Assembly (NCBI GenBank): GCA_022376925.1
Contig: JAIOJX010000028.1
Coordinates: 73,249,001-73,313,000, forward strand
Source of the DNA: Tragulus kanchil
Lineage: Eukaryota; Chordata; Mammalia; Artiodactyla; Tragulidae
DNA length: 64,000 nt
Reading direction: 5' to 3'
Shown: one piece after another, positions 21,741 to 32,485 of the stretch
Layout of the letters: each line of letters starts with the position of its first letter
Numbering within the stretch: position 1 is the first letter of the stretch
Program-made: the position numbers and the translations under genes
The notes under the pieces: generated by a model
What the model was told of the DNA's origin: nothing
The model's input: the letters and a program-made list of their open reading frames with translations, nothing else
Databases searched by the model: none

Positions 21741-22189
21741 ATTCAATTTTCATCTTAACAAGTTCTGTGGCTATACGAAGATATGGCTGAATGAAGTTAA
21801 GAGAAAAGCAACCTATCAATCATGCCAAACTCATTAAAATCAGCTAATGCACATGCCAATTTAGTTAGATAAAACACAGGCAGGTCAGACGACCATAGTG
21901 TTAAATATTGTTGTCTTATTTACGCAATGTTTTACAGGTAGACTTGAACACATTACCAAAGGGGAACCTCCAAAAGAATGGTAGAACACCATTTCTCTGC
22001 TCTCACCTCTCTATTTGGCTTTGTCCCCTCTACACTTTGGAACCAGGTAGATGAAGAGTATTCACTTCCTTCCCTTTCGTGACTGAGGGAAGAATCATGT
22101 TCATTATCATTAGTCTGCTTCAAAATTGTGAATTAGATCAAATGACTTAGTAGGCATGCAAAAATAGATGACTTCTAAAAAAAGAATTA

Positions 22190-23712
22190 CTTAAAAATTT
22201 ATATGTTGCCTGATATTTTTCACAAATTAGAACAAAAGCCTTAAAATTTGTATGGAGATGCAAAAGATCCCCAATAGGCAAAGCAATCTTAAGAAAGAAA
22301 AATGGAGCTAGAGGAATCAGGCCCCCTGATGTCAGACTATACTACATAGCTATAGTCATCAAAAAAGTATGGTACTGGCACAAAACTAGAAATATAAATC
22401 AATGGGACAGGATAGAAAATCCAAAAATAAATCAATAAATCAATCTATAAAGTAACACTTATGGTTAATTAATCAATCAATAAATTAACACTCGTGTTAA
22501 TCTATGACAAAGGAGGCAAGCTTATACAATGGAGAAAATATAGTCTCTTCAATAAGTGATGTTGGGAAAACTGAATAACTACTTGTAAAAAATGAAATTA
22601 GAAACACTCTTTAACACAATATACAAAGATAAACTCAAAATGGATTAAAGACTTAAATGTGAAACCAGACACTATAAAACTCTTAGAGGAAAACATAGAA
22701 CACTCTTTGACATAAATTGCAACAATATCTTTTCATTCCATCTCCCAAAGTAATGGAAATAAAAACAAAAATAAACAAATTGGACCTGATTAAACTCAAA
22801 AGCTTTTACACAGCAAAGGAAACCATAAACAAAATGAGAAGACACACACAGAATGGGAGGAAATATTTGTAAATATGACTAGCAAGAAATTAGTCTTCAA
22901 AATTTACAAACAGCTCATGTGGCTTAATATAGTCAAAACAAACAATTCAATCAAAAACTAAGCAGATGACCTAAACAGACATTTCTTCAAAGAAGACACA
23001 CAGATGGCTAAGAAGGACATGAAAAGATGTTCAACATCACTGATTATTAGAGAAACACAAATCAAAACTACAATGAGATGTCACCTCATGCCTCAGGATG
23101 GCTATCATTAAGAAATCCATAAACAATAAACATGGGGAGCATGTGGAGAGAAGGAAGCCCTTTTACACTATTGGTGGGAATATAAATTGGTACAGCTACT
23201 GTGGAGAACAGTACAGAAGTCACTTAAAAACTAGAACTAGTATATTATCCTGCAAATTCCACCCTGAGCACATTTCTGGAGAAAAACATGGTCCAAAAGG
23301 TAAATGCACCCCAATGCTCATTGTAGTACTATTTACAGTAGCCAAGATATGGGAGCAACTTAAATGTCAATCAACAGAGGAATGGATAAAGAATATGTGG
23401 TACATATATGCAATAGAATATTACTCAGCCATTAAAAAAATGAAATGATGCCATTTGCCGCAACATAGATGAATCTAGCAATTGTCATGCTGAAGTAAGT
23501 CAGACAGAGAGAGAAACACTGTATAATATTGCTTATGTGTAGAGACTTAAAAAAAATACAAATGAACTTATTTACAAACAGAAAGAAACATACAGACTTA
23601 GAGAACAAATTTATGGTTACCAGGGGGAAAGGGTAGGAGGTAGGAATAGTTAGGTAGTTAGGAACTGACATGTACACATTGCTATGTTTACAATGGATAA
23701 TCAAGAGGACCT
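22190..23712 (+). mobile_element. LINE L1 3' segment (about 1.5 kb: ORF2 end plus 3' UTR)
   Basis: The fragment spans the L1 ORF2 C-terminal half. Codons around 22250-22420 read like 'RKKNGARGIRPPDVRLYYIA' and 'YWHKTRN', and a 116-codon frame at 23098-23448 keeps 'WIKNMWYIYAIEYYSAIKKMK' in part. The 3' UTR contains 'ttatggttaccagggggaaa' and 'cacattgctatgtttacaat'. An AT-rich 'aatcaataaat' expansion sits at 22428-22490. The frame is broken, so the copy is dead. It is less decayed than the L1 at 13915. Confidence 0.92.
22428..22490 (+). repeat. Degenerate (AATC/AATA) simple repeat in L1
   Basis: Blocks of 'aatcaat' and 'aataaat' alternate within the L1 body, interrupting the homologous L1 order. 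Probably a local microsatellite expansion. Confidence 0.6.
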
Positions 23713-23814
23713 AATGGAAAGCATAAAGAAATGAAATGCTTAGAATAAAAGAAATATTCATTAAAAACATATATGTTGCTTCCATGTTTGATTCTTAGTC
23801 TTCATAGAAATGTT

Positions 23815-24030
23815 GATAATAAGATCTAACATGTATTTTGTGTTTACTATATATTATATAATTACTGCTTAATATATGTTATTTAATCCTTAACACCACC
23901 TAATAAGGTAGATCCACTTATTATGCATATTTCCATTTTATAGATGAAGAAATAAAGGAAAAACAAACTTAATCTACTTACTTAAGATATGCAAAATGTT
24001 GTTGGTAGAGTTTAAAACCAGGGCTTTAAA
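23815..24030 (+). mobile_element. Ancient MIR/L2-class element
   Basis: 'tgcttaatatatgttattta', 'atccttaacaccacctaata', 'aggtagatccacttattatg' and 'ccattttatagatgaagaaa' keep the classic order of the 'ttaatcctcacaacaacccta…cccattttacagatgagg' repeat. A duplicate lies at 24894-25110. Confidence 0.75.
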
Positions 24031-24388
24031 ACCAAAGCTTAATCATTTCCCCTTCTTCTTCTTGATCAGAGCTCAAATAAGAAGTATTTGAAAAGAAGAC
24101 AAATTTTTGTGCATCAAGACTAATTACTCATGGAAATCAAAAACCCATGCAAAATGAGAAATATAACAGATGCATTGATATAATAGTCCATCTGGTTGTT
24201 TGGAAACAAGAAATGTAATTATAATTTCCATAAACAAAACCCTAAAATTCTAGTACCTGAGAAATACAGAGATAAAACCCATTTTTTGAGATAATATAGC
24301 CCATTCTTTGTCTTAACCCAAAGATTATTGGAACAAGAATCTTGAAAGTCATTTGAATTTCTGGGTTCTTTTTTAACAGTACAAAAAG

Positions 24389-24792
24389 AAAACATGGTCC
24401 AAAAGGTAAATGCACCCCAATGCTCATTGTAGTACAACTTAAATTGTCAATCAACAGAGGAATGGATAAAGAATATGTGGTACATATATGCAATAGAATA
24501 TTACTCAGCCATTAAAAAAATGAAATGATGCCATTTGCCGCAACATAGATGAATCTAGCAATTGTCATGCTGAAGTAAGTCAGACAGAGAGAGAAACACT
24601 GTATAATATTGCTTATGTGTAGAGACTTAAAAAAAATACAAATGAACTTATTTACAAACAGAAAGAAACATACAGACTTAGAGAACAAATTTATGGTTAC
24701 CAGGGGGAAAGGGTAGGAGGTAGGAATAGTTAGGTAGTTAGGAACTGACATGTACACATTGCTATGTTTACAATGGATAATCAAGAGGACCT
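24389..24792 (+). mobile_element. LINE L1 3' end (duplicate copy)
   Basis: Second copy of the last 400 bases of the 22190 L1. Its left edge is the duplication junction, not a genuine 5' truncation. Confidence 0.88.
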
Positions 24793-24893
24793 AATGGAAA
24801 GCATAAAGAAATGAAATGCTTAGAATAAAAGAAATATTCATTAAAACATATATGTTGCTTCCATGTTTGATTCTTAGTCTTCATAGAAATGTT

Positions 24894-25110
24894 GATAATA
24901 AGATCTAACATGTATTTTGTGTTTACTATATATTATATAATTACTGCTTAATATATGTTATTTAATCCTTAACACCACCTAATAAGGTAGATCCACTTAT
25001 TATGCATATTTCCATTTTATAGATGAAGAAATAAAGGAAAAACAAACTTAATCTACTTACTTAAGATATGCAAAATGTTGTTGGTAGAGTTTAAAACCAG
25101 GGCTTTAAAA
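24894..25110 (+). mobile_element. Ancient MIR/L2-class element (duplicate copy)
   Basis: Second copy of the 23815 element within tandem duplication 7. Confidence 0.75.
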
Positions 25111-25511
25111 CCAAAGCTTAATCATTTCCCCTTCTTCTTCTTGATCAGAGCTCAAATAAGAAGTATTTGAAAAGAAGACAAATTTTTGTGCATCAAGACT
25201 AATTACTCATGGAAATCAAAAACCCATGCAAAATGAGAAATATAACAGATGCATTGATATAATAGTCCATCTGGTTGTTTGGAAACAAGAAATGTAATTA
25301 TAATTTCCATAAACAAAACCCTAAAATTCTAGTACCTGAGAAATACAGAGATAAAACCCATTTTTTGAGATAATATAGCCCATTCTTTGTCTTAACCCAA
25401 AGATTATTGGAACAAGAATCTTGAAAGTCATTTGAATTTCTGGGTTCTTTTTTAACAGTACATATTTGTAAGTATTATGAACAGCTTAAAGATTTTTAAG
25501 ATATATTTCTT

Positions 25512-25828
25512 TTTTTTTTTTTTTAAAGATTTATTTTTATTTATTTTTGGGCGGGGGTCGGGTTGGGGAGGGAGGGGAGCTTGGTCTTTCGTTTTTCTCT
25601 ATTCATCCGTCTTTGTTCTTTGGCTCCTGTGGGCCTCCCATCGCAGTGGCGTCTGTCGCTGCAGAGCGCCGGCTCTGGGCGCATGCGCTCCAGAGCTCCG
25701 GCTCGGTAATTGGACACATCAGTCCAGCCGCTCCACGGCACGTGGGATCTTCCCAGGCCAGGGCTCGAACCGGCGCCCCTTGCATTGCAAGGCGGTGTCC
25801 TTGCCCACTGGACCACCAGGGGAAGCCC
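25512..25828 (-). mobile_element. Young tRNA-derived SINE with NRF1-like palindrome (locus 2)
   Basis: Antisense member. The plus strand starts with the T-rich complement of the AAATA tail and the G-rich tract (25549-25580). It continues through GCGCATGCGC at 25679-25688 and the complement of the B box ('ggctcgaacc', about 25764), and ends 'ggtccaccagg'-like at the head. Target-site duplications 'taagatatatttctt' lie at 25497-25511 and 25829-25843. Many intact CpGs indicate a recent insertion. Confidence 0.87.
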
Positions 25829-25843
25829 TAAGATATATTTCTT

Positions 25844-26233
25844 GTCTTCCTGGAACCTACTCTTAAGAGAATTGGTTATTCACATTATGCATTAGACGAC
25901 CGTATATAACAGCATAGGGCAATTTTATGTAGTTAAGTATTACAATGAATGGCATAAACATCTTTGCCTTTGCGCATGGATTCCCACATGGGTTCTCTGT
26001 GCTCAATCTTTTTGGTAGATGTATTCAAGCAGAAGTAGTACAATGTGGACCAGTTATGAGAAGTTTCATGCAGGAAGTAAGCTTGAGCTAGGACCTGAAG
26101 ACTGGGTAAGATTAAGAGAGTGGAGAAGTGGGCCTACTAAGTGGGATGGAGAGTCAACTTGGTATGTTTTTGAGGGAGTGAGGAGACAGCTGTGGTTGTA
26201 ACAAAGGGATGTACAGGGCAGTTAATTGAGTAA
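25844..26233. other. Unassigned non-coding DNA, present three times
   Basis: Contains 'cgaccgtatataacagcata' and a stretch like an old mammalian repeat ('gaccagttatgagaagtttc … aggacctgaagactgggtaa') that I cannot name. Further versions lie at 26983-27321 and 28088-28425. Confidence 0.45.
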
Positions 26234-26597
26234 GAGCTCAAATAAGAAGTATTTGAAAAGAAGCCAAATTTTTGTGCATCAAGACTAATTACTCATGGAA
26301 ATCAAAAACCCATGCAAAATGAGAAATATAACAGATGCATTGATATAATAGTCCATCTGGTTGTTTGGAAACAAGAAATGTAATTATAATTTCCATAAAC
26401 AAAACCCTAAAATTCTAGTACCTGAGAAATACAGAGATAAAACCCATTTTTTGAGATAATATAGCCCATTCTTTGTCTTAACCCAAAGATTATTGGAACA
26501 AGAATCTTGAAAGTCATTTGAATTTCTGGGTTCTTTTTTAACAGTACATATTTGTAAGTATTATGAACAGCTTAAAGATTTTTAAGATATATTTCTT

Positions 26598-26914
26598 TTT
26601 TTTTTTTTTTAAAGATTTATTTTTATTTATTTTTGGGCGGGGGTCGGGTTGGGGAGGGAGGGGAGCTTGGTCTTTCGTTTTTCTCTATTCATCCGTCTTT
26701 GTTCTTTGGCTCCTGTGGGCCTCCCATCGCGGTGGCGTCTGTCGCTGCAGAGCGCCGGCTCTGGGCGCATGCGCTCCAGAGCTCCGGCTCGGTAATTGGA
26801 CACATCAGTCCAGCCGCTCCACGGCACGTGGGATCTTCCCAGGCCAGGGCTCGAACCGGCGCCCCTTGCATTGCAAGGCGGTGTCCTTGCCCACTGGACC
26901 ACCAGGGGAAGCCC
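26598..26914 (-). mobile_element. Young tRNA-derived SINE (duplicate of locus 2)
   Basis: Second copy of 25512-25828 with the same flanking target-site duplication, so it is the same insertion carried by duplication 8. GCGCATGCGC lies at 26765-26774. Confidence 0.87.
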
Positions 26915-27320
26915 TAAGATATATTTCTTGTCTTCCTGGAACCTACTCTTAAGAGAATTGGTTATTCACATTATGCATTAGACGACCGTATATAACAGCA
27001 TAGGGCAATTTTATGTAGTTAAGTATTACAATGAATGGCATAAACATCTTTGCCTTTGCGCATGGATTCCCACATGGGTTCTCTGTGCTCAATCTTTTTG
27101 GTAGATGTATTCAAGCAGAAGTAGTACAATGTGGACCAGTTATGAGAAGTTTCATGCAGGAAGTAAGCTTGAGCTAGGACCTGAAGACTGGGTAAGATTA
27201 AGAGAGTGGAGAAGTGGGCCTACTAAGTGGGATGGAGAGTCAACTTGGTATGTTTTTGAGGGAGTGAGGAGACAGCTGTGGTTGGAACAAAGGGATGTAC
27301 AGGGCAGTTAATTGAGTAAG

Positions 27321-27540
27321 AGCTTCTCTGATGGTTCCGTCGGTACAAATGCACTTGCAATGCAGGCAAGACAGGAGCCATGGGTTCGATCCCTGGGTCA
27401 GAATGTTCTTGTGGAAAAGGAAATGGCTACCCACTCTGGTATTCTTGCCTGGGAAATCCCATGGACAGAGAAGCCTAGTGGGTTATAGTCCAGAGGGTTG
27501 CAAAGAGTCAGATATGACTGAGCCACCATGCACACATACA
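27321..27540 (+). mobile_element. Bov-tA SINE
   Basis: Head 'agcttctctgatggttccgt', B box 'gggttcgatccctgggtcag', then 'ggaaatggctacccactctg', 'gtattcttgcctgggaaatc', and tail 'gcaaagagtcagatatgact'. Full-length. The B box is intact. Confidence 0.93.
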
Positions 27541-28425
27541 AGGTTCTCCTGGGCTTAGGAGTTCAGAGTAGATCTTAAAGTAGCATGGAATTATGGATGG
27601 TTTTAAGGAGATGTCGAAGTATCTTAGGATGAAAAGAGCCAAGATATGGGAAAAAGACTGGAAAGGGACAATCTCGATGGTTAAAAAACTAGAGCACAAA
27701 TCCTAGTATGGGTGTAGGACATGTGAAATAGGATGGATTGTTTCTATCTCCTGAAAGTATGTCAGTCAAGCTGACTGATGGCAGGGCTATTCCCTGGGAT
27801 GGTAAGGTAAGATGGAGCTGAACAAACTATCAGAAAAGATAAGATCCTTAACTCAAAATTCAAGCGGGCATCTTTGTTCTTCAGTTTATAGGGGTAGGCA
27901 TGGGATTGAGAACTAGAGATGAGGCTGAAACAAGCTGGGAAAAGGCAAGATCTGACCAGGAGGAGAGGAGATAGTATAGGACAAAGAAAGCAGGTTGTGA
28001 GAGGGTGAGAATTTTTCTGTAGAAAATTGTCTAAAACTCTCTGAAGGGGGTGCCAGTCCGGTGACCTAACAGTTAGTCATTCTGAAGCGACCGTATATAA
28101 CAGCATAGGGCAATTTTATGTAGTTAAGTATTACAATGAATGGCATAAACATCTTTGCCTTTGCGCATGGATTCCCACATGGGTTCTCTGTGCTCAATCT
28201 TTTTGGTAGATGTATTCAAGCAGAAGTAGTACAATGTGGACCAGTTATGAGAAGTTTCATGCAGGAAGTAAGCTTGAGCTAGGACCTGAAGACTGGGTAA
28301 GATTAAGAGAGTGGAGAAGTGGGCCTACTAAGTGGGATGGAGAGTCAACTTGGTATGTTTTTGAGGGAGTGAGGAGACAGCTGTGGTTGTAACAAAGGGA
28401 TGTACAGGGCAGTTAATTGAGTAAG

Positions 28426-28645
28426 AGCTTCTCTGATGGTTCCGTCGGTACAAATGCACTTGCAATGCAGGCAAGACAGGAGCCATGGGTTCGATCCCTG
28501 GGTCAGAATGTTCTTGTGGAAAAGGAAATGGCTACCCACTCTGGTATTCTTGCCTGGGAAATCCCATGGACAGAGAAGCCTAGTGGGTTATAGTCCAGAG
28601 GGTTGCAAAGAGTCAGATATGACTGAGCCACCATGCACACATACA
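28426..28645 (+). mobile_element. Bov-tA SINE (duplicate copy)
   Basis: Second copy of the 27321 element within tandem duplication 9. Confidence 0.93.
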
Positions 28646-29190
28646 AGGTTCTCCTGGGCTTAGGAGTTCAGAGTAGATCTTAAAGTAGCATGGAATTATG
28701 GATGGTTTTAAGGAGATGTCGAAGTATCTTAGGATGAAAAGAGCCAAGATATGGGAAAAAGACTGGAAAGGGACAATCTCGATGGTTAAAAAACTAGAGC
28801 ACAAATCCTAGTATGGGTGTAGGACATGTGAAATAGGATGGATTGTTTCTATCTCCTGAAAGTATGTCAGTCAAGCTGACTGATGGCAGGGCTATTCCCT
28901 GGGATGGTAAGGTAAGATGGAGCTGAACAAACTATCAGAAAAGATAAGATCCTTAACTCAAAATTCAAGCGGGCATCTTTGTTCTTCAGTTTATAGGGGT
29001 AGGCATGGGATTGAGAACTAGAGATGAGGCTGAAACAAGCTGGGAAAAGGCAAGATCTGACCAGGAGGAGAGGAGATAGTATAGGACAAAGAAAGCAGGT
29101 TGTGAGAGGGTGAGAATTTTTCTGTAGAAAATTGTCTAAAACTCTCTGAAGGGGGTGCCAGTCCGGTGACCTAACAGTTAGTCATTCTGA

Positions 29191-30025
29191 GCAGAGAATG
29201 AACAGACAACCATCACCGTGGCTTATGAAACATTATAAAGTATATCACAGTTGACAATAATCTTATTGGACTTCAACCAGTCATAGTTTTGAGGACCTTG
29301 GGGAGCCTAAATTGGCTCTAGGAACTTTCTCAGAATTGTGTTTTTCTCCGAAATGACAGAATATTTGGGATGACCACATATTTTGCACGATCCAAGTCCT
29401 AAACCTTGGAGAAGATTGCAAGATGGAAATGAGTTCAAGGAATTTGCAAAAGTGTATCAAAAATTTTAATGGAATGAAATCAAAAGTTATAATCATAGAA
29501 TTTTAGATCATAAAGAGATTTTAGAAAAAATTTTATAGTTCCCCACCTAAGTTGGATTCTCAACAATAAGATTAACTCTTGTCCTTTCAAAATGTTTTTG
29601 TATCATCAAGAATATTTCTGTATACTTTATAGTATTTAAATTTCCCCCTTTTATAACAGTAGATTAGACTCACAGACAAATGTTAACATTTGTACTATCA
29701 TGAAGTTTCTTATAAATGCTATTGCTGTGATCATATTCATAAAAAGATAAAATTGGGTTATTTAGATGATTTTTTTTAAAATCTAGAATCTGTTGCCAAA
29801 AAACACAAAATAATGTTTAAAATGATGCCTTAGAGAAGGCCAATGAGAAATTTTTTAGCCTAGTTAATAATAGCATCTATCCTTGTACCCTACATATAAC
29901 TAGGTGTGAAATATTTAAAGTATAAAATCTCCTCTTTTGCTGCCAGTGAGAGTAGCTGACAGAGAAACAGGAAGCCAGTTATACCTGCCTCAGTTGGAAG
30001 ACAGTTTCTGGGGCATTGAAAAGAT
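29191..30025. other. Unassigned AT-rich DNA
   Basis: No gene or named repeat. The longest frames are short and without features. Confidence 0.5.
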
Positions 30026-30298
30026 TTTTTTTTTAAATTTTGGCCACTTTTATTGGTTTTTTATTTATTTATTTTCATCCATTTTTATTCTTTGGCATGT
30101 GTGGGCCTCCCATTGCAGTGGCCTCTCTTGTTGCAGAGCACCGGCTCTGGGCACATGTGCTCCAGAGGACTGGCTTGTAATTGGACACACTGGTCTAGCT
30201 ACTCCACAGCACGTGGAATCTTCCAGGGCCAGGGATTGGACTGGTGCTCCATGCACTGCAAGGCAGGCTCTTTACCCACTGGACCACCAGGGAAGCCC
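30026..30298 (-). mobile_element. Older member of the NRF1-palindrome SINE family (locus 3)
   Basis: The antisense order matches the young loci: T-rich tail complement, 'tattctttggcatgtgtggg', 'gggcctcccattgcagtggc', head 'ggaccaccagggaagccc'. The body palindrome reads GCACATGTGC (30151-30160), which is the GCGCATGCGC core after CpG decay on both strands. The G-rich tract of the young members is absent: the tail passes directly into 'ttggccacttttattgg'. A rough target-site duplication 'gaaaaga(a)attttt' flanks it. Confidence 0.82.
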
Positions 30299-30384
30299 AT
30301 GAAAAGAAATTTTTACATACAATCTGAATACTGACCATGTGTAGAGAAGGACGAGGATGTTCTGTCATTACATTTTCAGTCATG

Positions 30385-32485
30385 AGAAAATGAACAATCA
30401 TAAAAATTAGGATGATAAGAGAGTGATCCATAAAGGGTCAGGGTATATTTTCTATAGAGATGCCTATCTAAACTTTTTGTCAGATACCTCAAGAGGAAGT
30501 GATGCTAACACCAGGATTCAAGAAACCCACTGAATCAGCTTATACTTGTATATTTATGTTCATAAAGTGATAGCAGTATAATCTTATTCTATTGTGATTT
30601 TAGTTGAGAGACATAGTATTTTGGGGTAGGGCTTTCTTTTCCCCTTTCTTCTTCTTTTGTTCTCTCATGATTTGCTGACTTTCTTTAGTGGTACCTGTGA
30701 AAGGCAGTATTATTTGTCTTTGTAACAGGATTTTCTTCACCAAGATAAGAACATCTTGGCTTATTTGTCTCACTGTTTCTTCTCACTAGTTTGGGCATGA
30801 GGAATGTTCTTAAAACTGTATTACAGAATAAATCAAAGAAATATATTCTGAAATAAAATCATATTTTTCTCTATATTAAAAAAGGACCACAGCAACATGA
30901 ACACATCCTCAACAATGTTTTCTCTGGAGAATAAATTTTCTGCTCACAAAATAGCTGTATGTCCCATTGTGTTCTTATTAGACTTTAAGTCATATAATAA
31001 ACTGTGAAGAGAATGCTATGTGCCAGTGTACCCTGTCCTCCTCCTAAAGAGCTTTGCAATAAAGGTTAGTTTATCATTCCTTGTTTAAAATGTGATTCCT
31101 GCATTTCCTTTGGAGGTCGCCAACTACAACTTCAATGCTGTTAAGTCATTCTTTTTTCTTCTTTTAGTTACTGTTGGATGTCTTCAAATGTGTTATCATT
31201 TTTTAATATAAAGCCTCCTATATTGCAAATTTATAGTGGCATTCTTTGACTTAATAATAAAATATAGAAGTAAAATTTTTGAATCATCTGCTCAGTGTAC
31301 AAAGCAGCATGATACATTTTAATTTTGAGCTGACATCAATGACTAGCTTATTAGCATGGTGCAAAGCTCATGTAAGATATTTTCTGAGAAAAACAATCGT
31401 GATGTGGATATGTCTGTGTTGATGAATTTAGCCTAATTTGAAAATGAACAATAAAAATTAGGATGATAAGAGAGTGATCCATAAAGGGTCAGGGTATATT
31501 TTCTATAGAGATGCCTATCTAAACTTTTTGTCAGATACCTCAAGAGGAAGTGATGCTAACACCAGGATTCAAGAAACCCACTGAATCAGCTTATACTTGT
31601 ATATTTATGTTCATAAAGTGATAGCAGTATAATCTTATTCTATTGTGATTTTAGTTGAGAGACATAGTATTTTGGGGTAGGGCTTTCTTTTCCCCTTTCT
31701 TCTTCTTTTGTTCTCTCATGATTTGCTGACTTTCTTTAGTGGTACCTGTGAAAGGCAGTATTATTTGTCTTTGTAACAGGATTTTCTTCACCAAGATAAG
31801 AACATCTTGGCTTATTTGTCTCACTGTTTCTTCTCACTAGTTTGGGCATGAGGAATGTTCTTAAAACTGTATTACAGAATAAATCAAAGAAATATATTCT
31901 GAAATAAAATCATATTTTCTCTATATTAAAAAAGGACCACAGCAACATGAACACATCCTCAACAATGTTTTCTCTGGAGAATAAATTTTCTGCTCACAAA
32001 ATAGCTGTATGTCCCATTGTGTTCTTATTAGACTTTAAGTCATATAATAAACTGTGAAGAGAATGCTATGTGCCAGTGTACCCTGTCCTCCTCCTAAAGA
32101 GCTTTGCAATAAAGGTTAGTTTATCATTCCTTGTTTAAAATGTGATTCCTGCATTTCCTTTGGAGGTCGCCAACTACAACTTCAATGCTGTTAAGTCATT
32201 CTTTTTTCTTCTTTTAGTTACTGTTGGATGTCTTCAAATGTGTTATCATTTTTTAATATAAAGCCTCCTATATTGCAAATTTATAGTGGCATTCTTTGAC
32301 TTAATAATAAAAATATAGAAGTAAATTTATGAATCATCTGCTCAGTGTACAAAGCAGCATGATACATTTTAATTTTGAGCTGACATCAATGACTAGCTTA
32401 TTAGCATGGTGCAAAGCTCATGTAAGATATTTTCTGAGAAAAAAACAATCGTGATGTGGATATGTCTGTGTTGATGAATTAGCTA
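30385..32485 (+). repeat. Tandem duplication 10 (about 1056 bp unit), probable assembly artefact
   Basis: Copy 1 is 30385-31440 and copy 2 is 31441-32485. 'aaaatgaacaat' then 'aaaaattaggatgataagag' recurs. Copy 2 lacks 'cat' near its start. Near the ends, 'gaatttagcctaatttg' (copy 1 tail) stands against 'gaattagctaatttag', and homopolymer lengths differ. The content is repeat-poor DNA. Confidence 0.9.

Larger units (their letters stand above)
19833..21986 (+). repeat. Tandem duplication 6 (1086 bp unit), probable assembly artefact
   Basis: Copy 1 is 19833-20918 and copy 2 is 20919-21986. 'aacctatcactgacttatga' recurs. The copy 1 tail ('gtagaaacttgaacccccac') is a scrambled version of what follows copy 2 ('gtagaacaccatttctctgc … ctacactttggaacc'). 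An internal difference lies at 'caaggaaattgtg' versus 'caagggaaattttg'. Confidence 0.9.
23283..25467 (+). repeat. Tandem duplication 7 (about 1.08-1.1 kb unit), probable assembly artefact
   Basis: Copy 1 is 23283-24384 and copy 2 is about 24385-25467. 'aaacatggtccaaaaggtaa' recurs. Copy 2 lacks about 27 bases (the 'tttacagtagccaagatatg' stretch of copy 1) only 50 bases after the junction. Copy 1 carries the full L1 order there, so copy 2's head is the defective one. Otherwise nearly identical. Confidence 0.9.
25149..27321 (+). repeat. Tandem duplication 8 (1086 bp unit), probable assembly artefact
   Basis: Copy 1 is 25149-26233 and copy 2 is 26234-27321. The junction falls in the shared hexamer 'agagct'. 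Differences are one base near the head of copy 2 ('gaagacaaat' to 'gaagccaaat'), one near the tail ('gttgtaac' to 'gttggaac'), and one internal A/G at 25644/26730 inside the SINE. Chained with duplications 7 and 9, so 24069-24384, 25149-25464 and 26234-26549 are three versions of one stretch. Confidence 0.9.
26983..29190 (+). repeat. Tandem duplication 9 (1105 bp unit), probable assembly artefact
   Basis: Copy 1 is 26983-28087 and copy 2 is 28088-29190. 'cgaccgtatataacagcata' recurs. The only clear internal difference is 'gttggaac' (27279) versus 'gttgtaac' (28384). The copy 1 tail 'cattctgaa' abuts the next head. The true right flank 'cattctgagcagagaatg' follows copy 2. Confidence 0.9.

Noticed and set aside
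23098..23448. 116-codon frame as a possible gene
   Set aside because: Its end carries the L1 ORF2 C-terminal signature and lies within a 1.5 kb L1 fragment.
25477..26952. 129-codon and related frames rich in Arg, Gly and Cys
   Set aside because: They lie across the GC-rich young SINE and its duplicate. The protein-like sequence is translated SINE.
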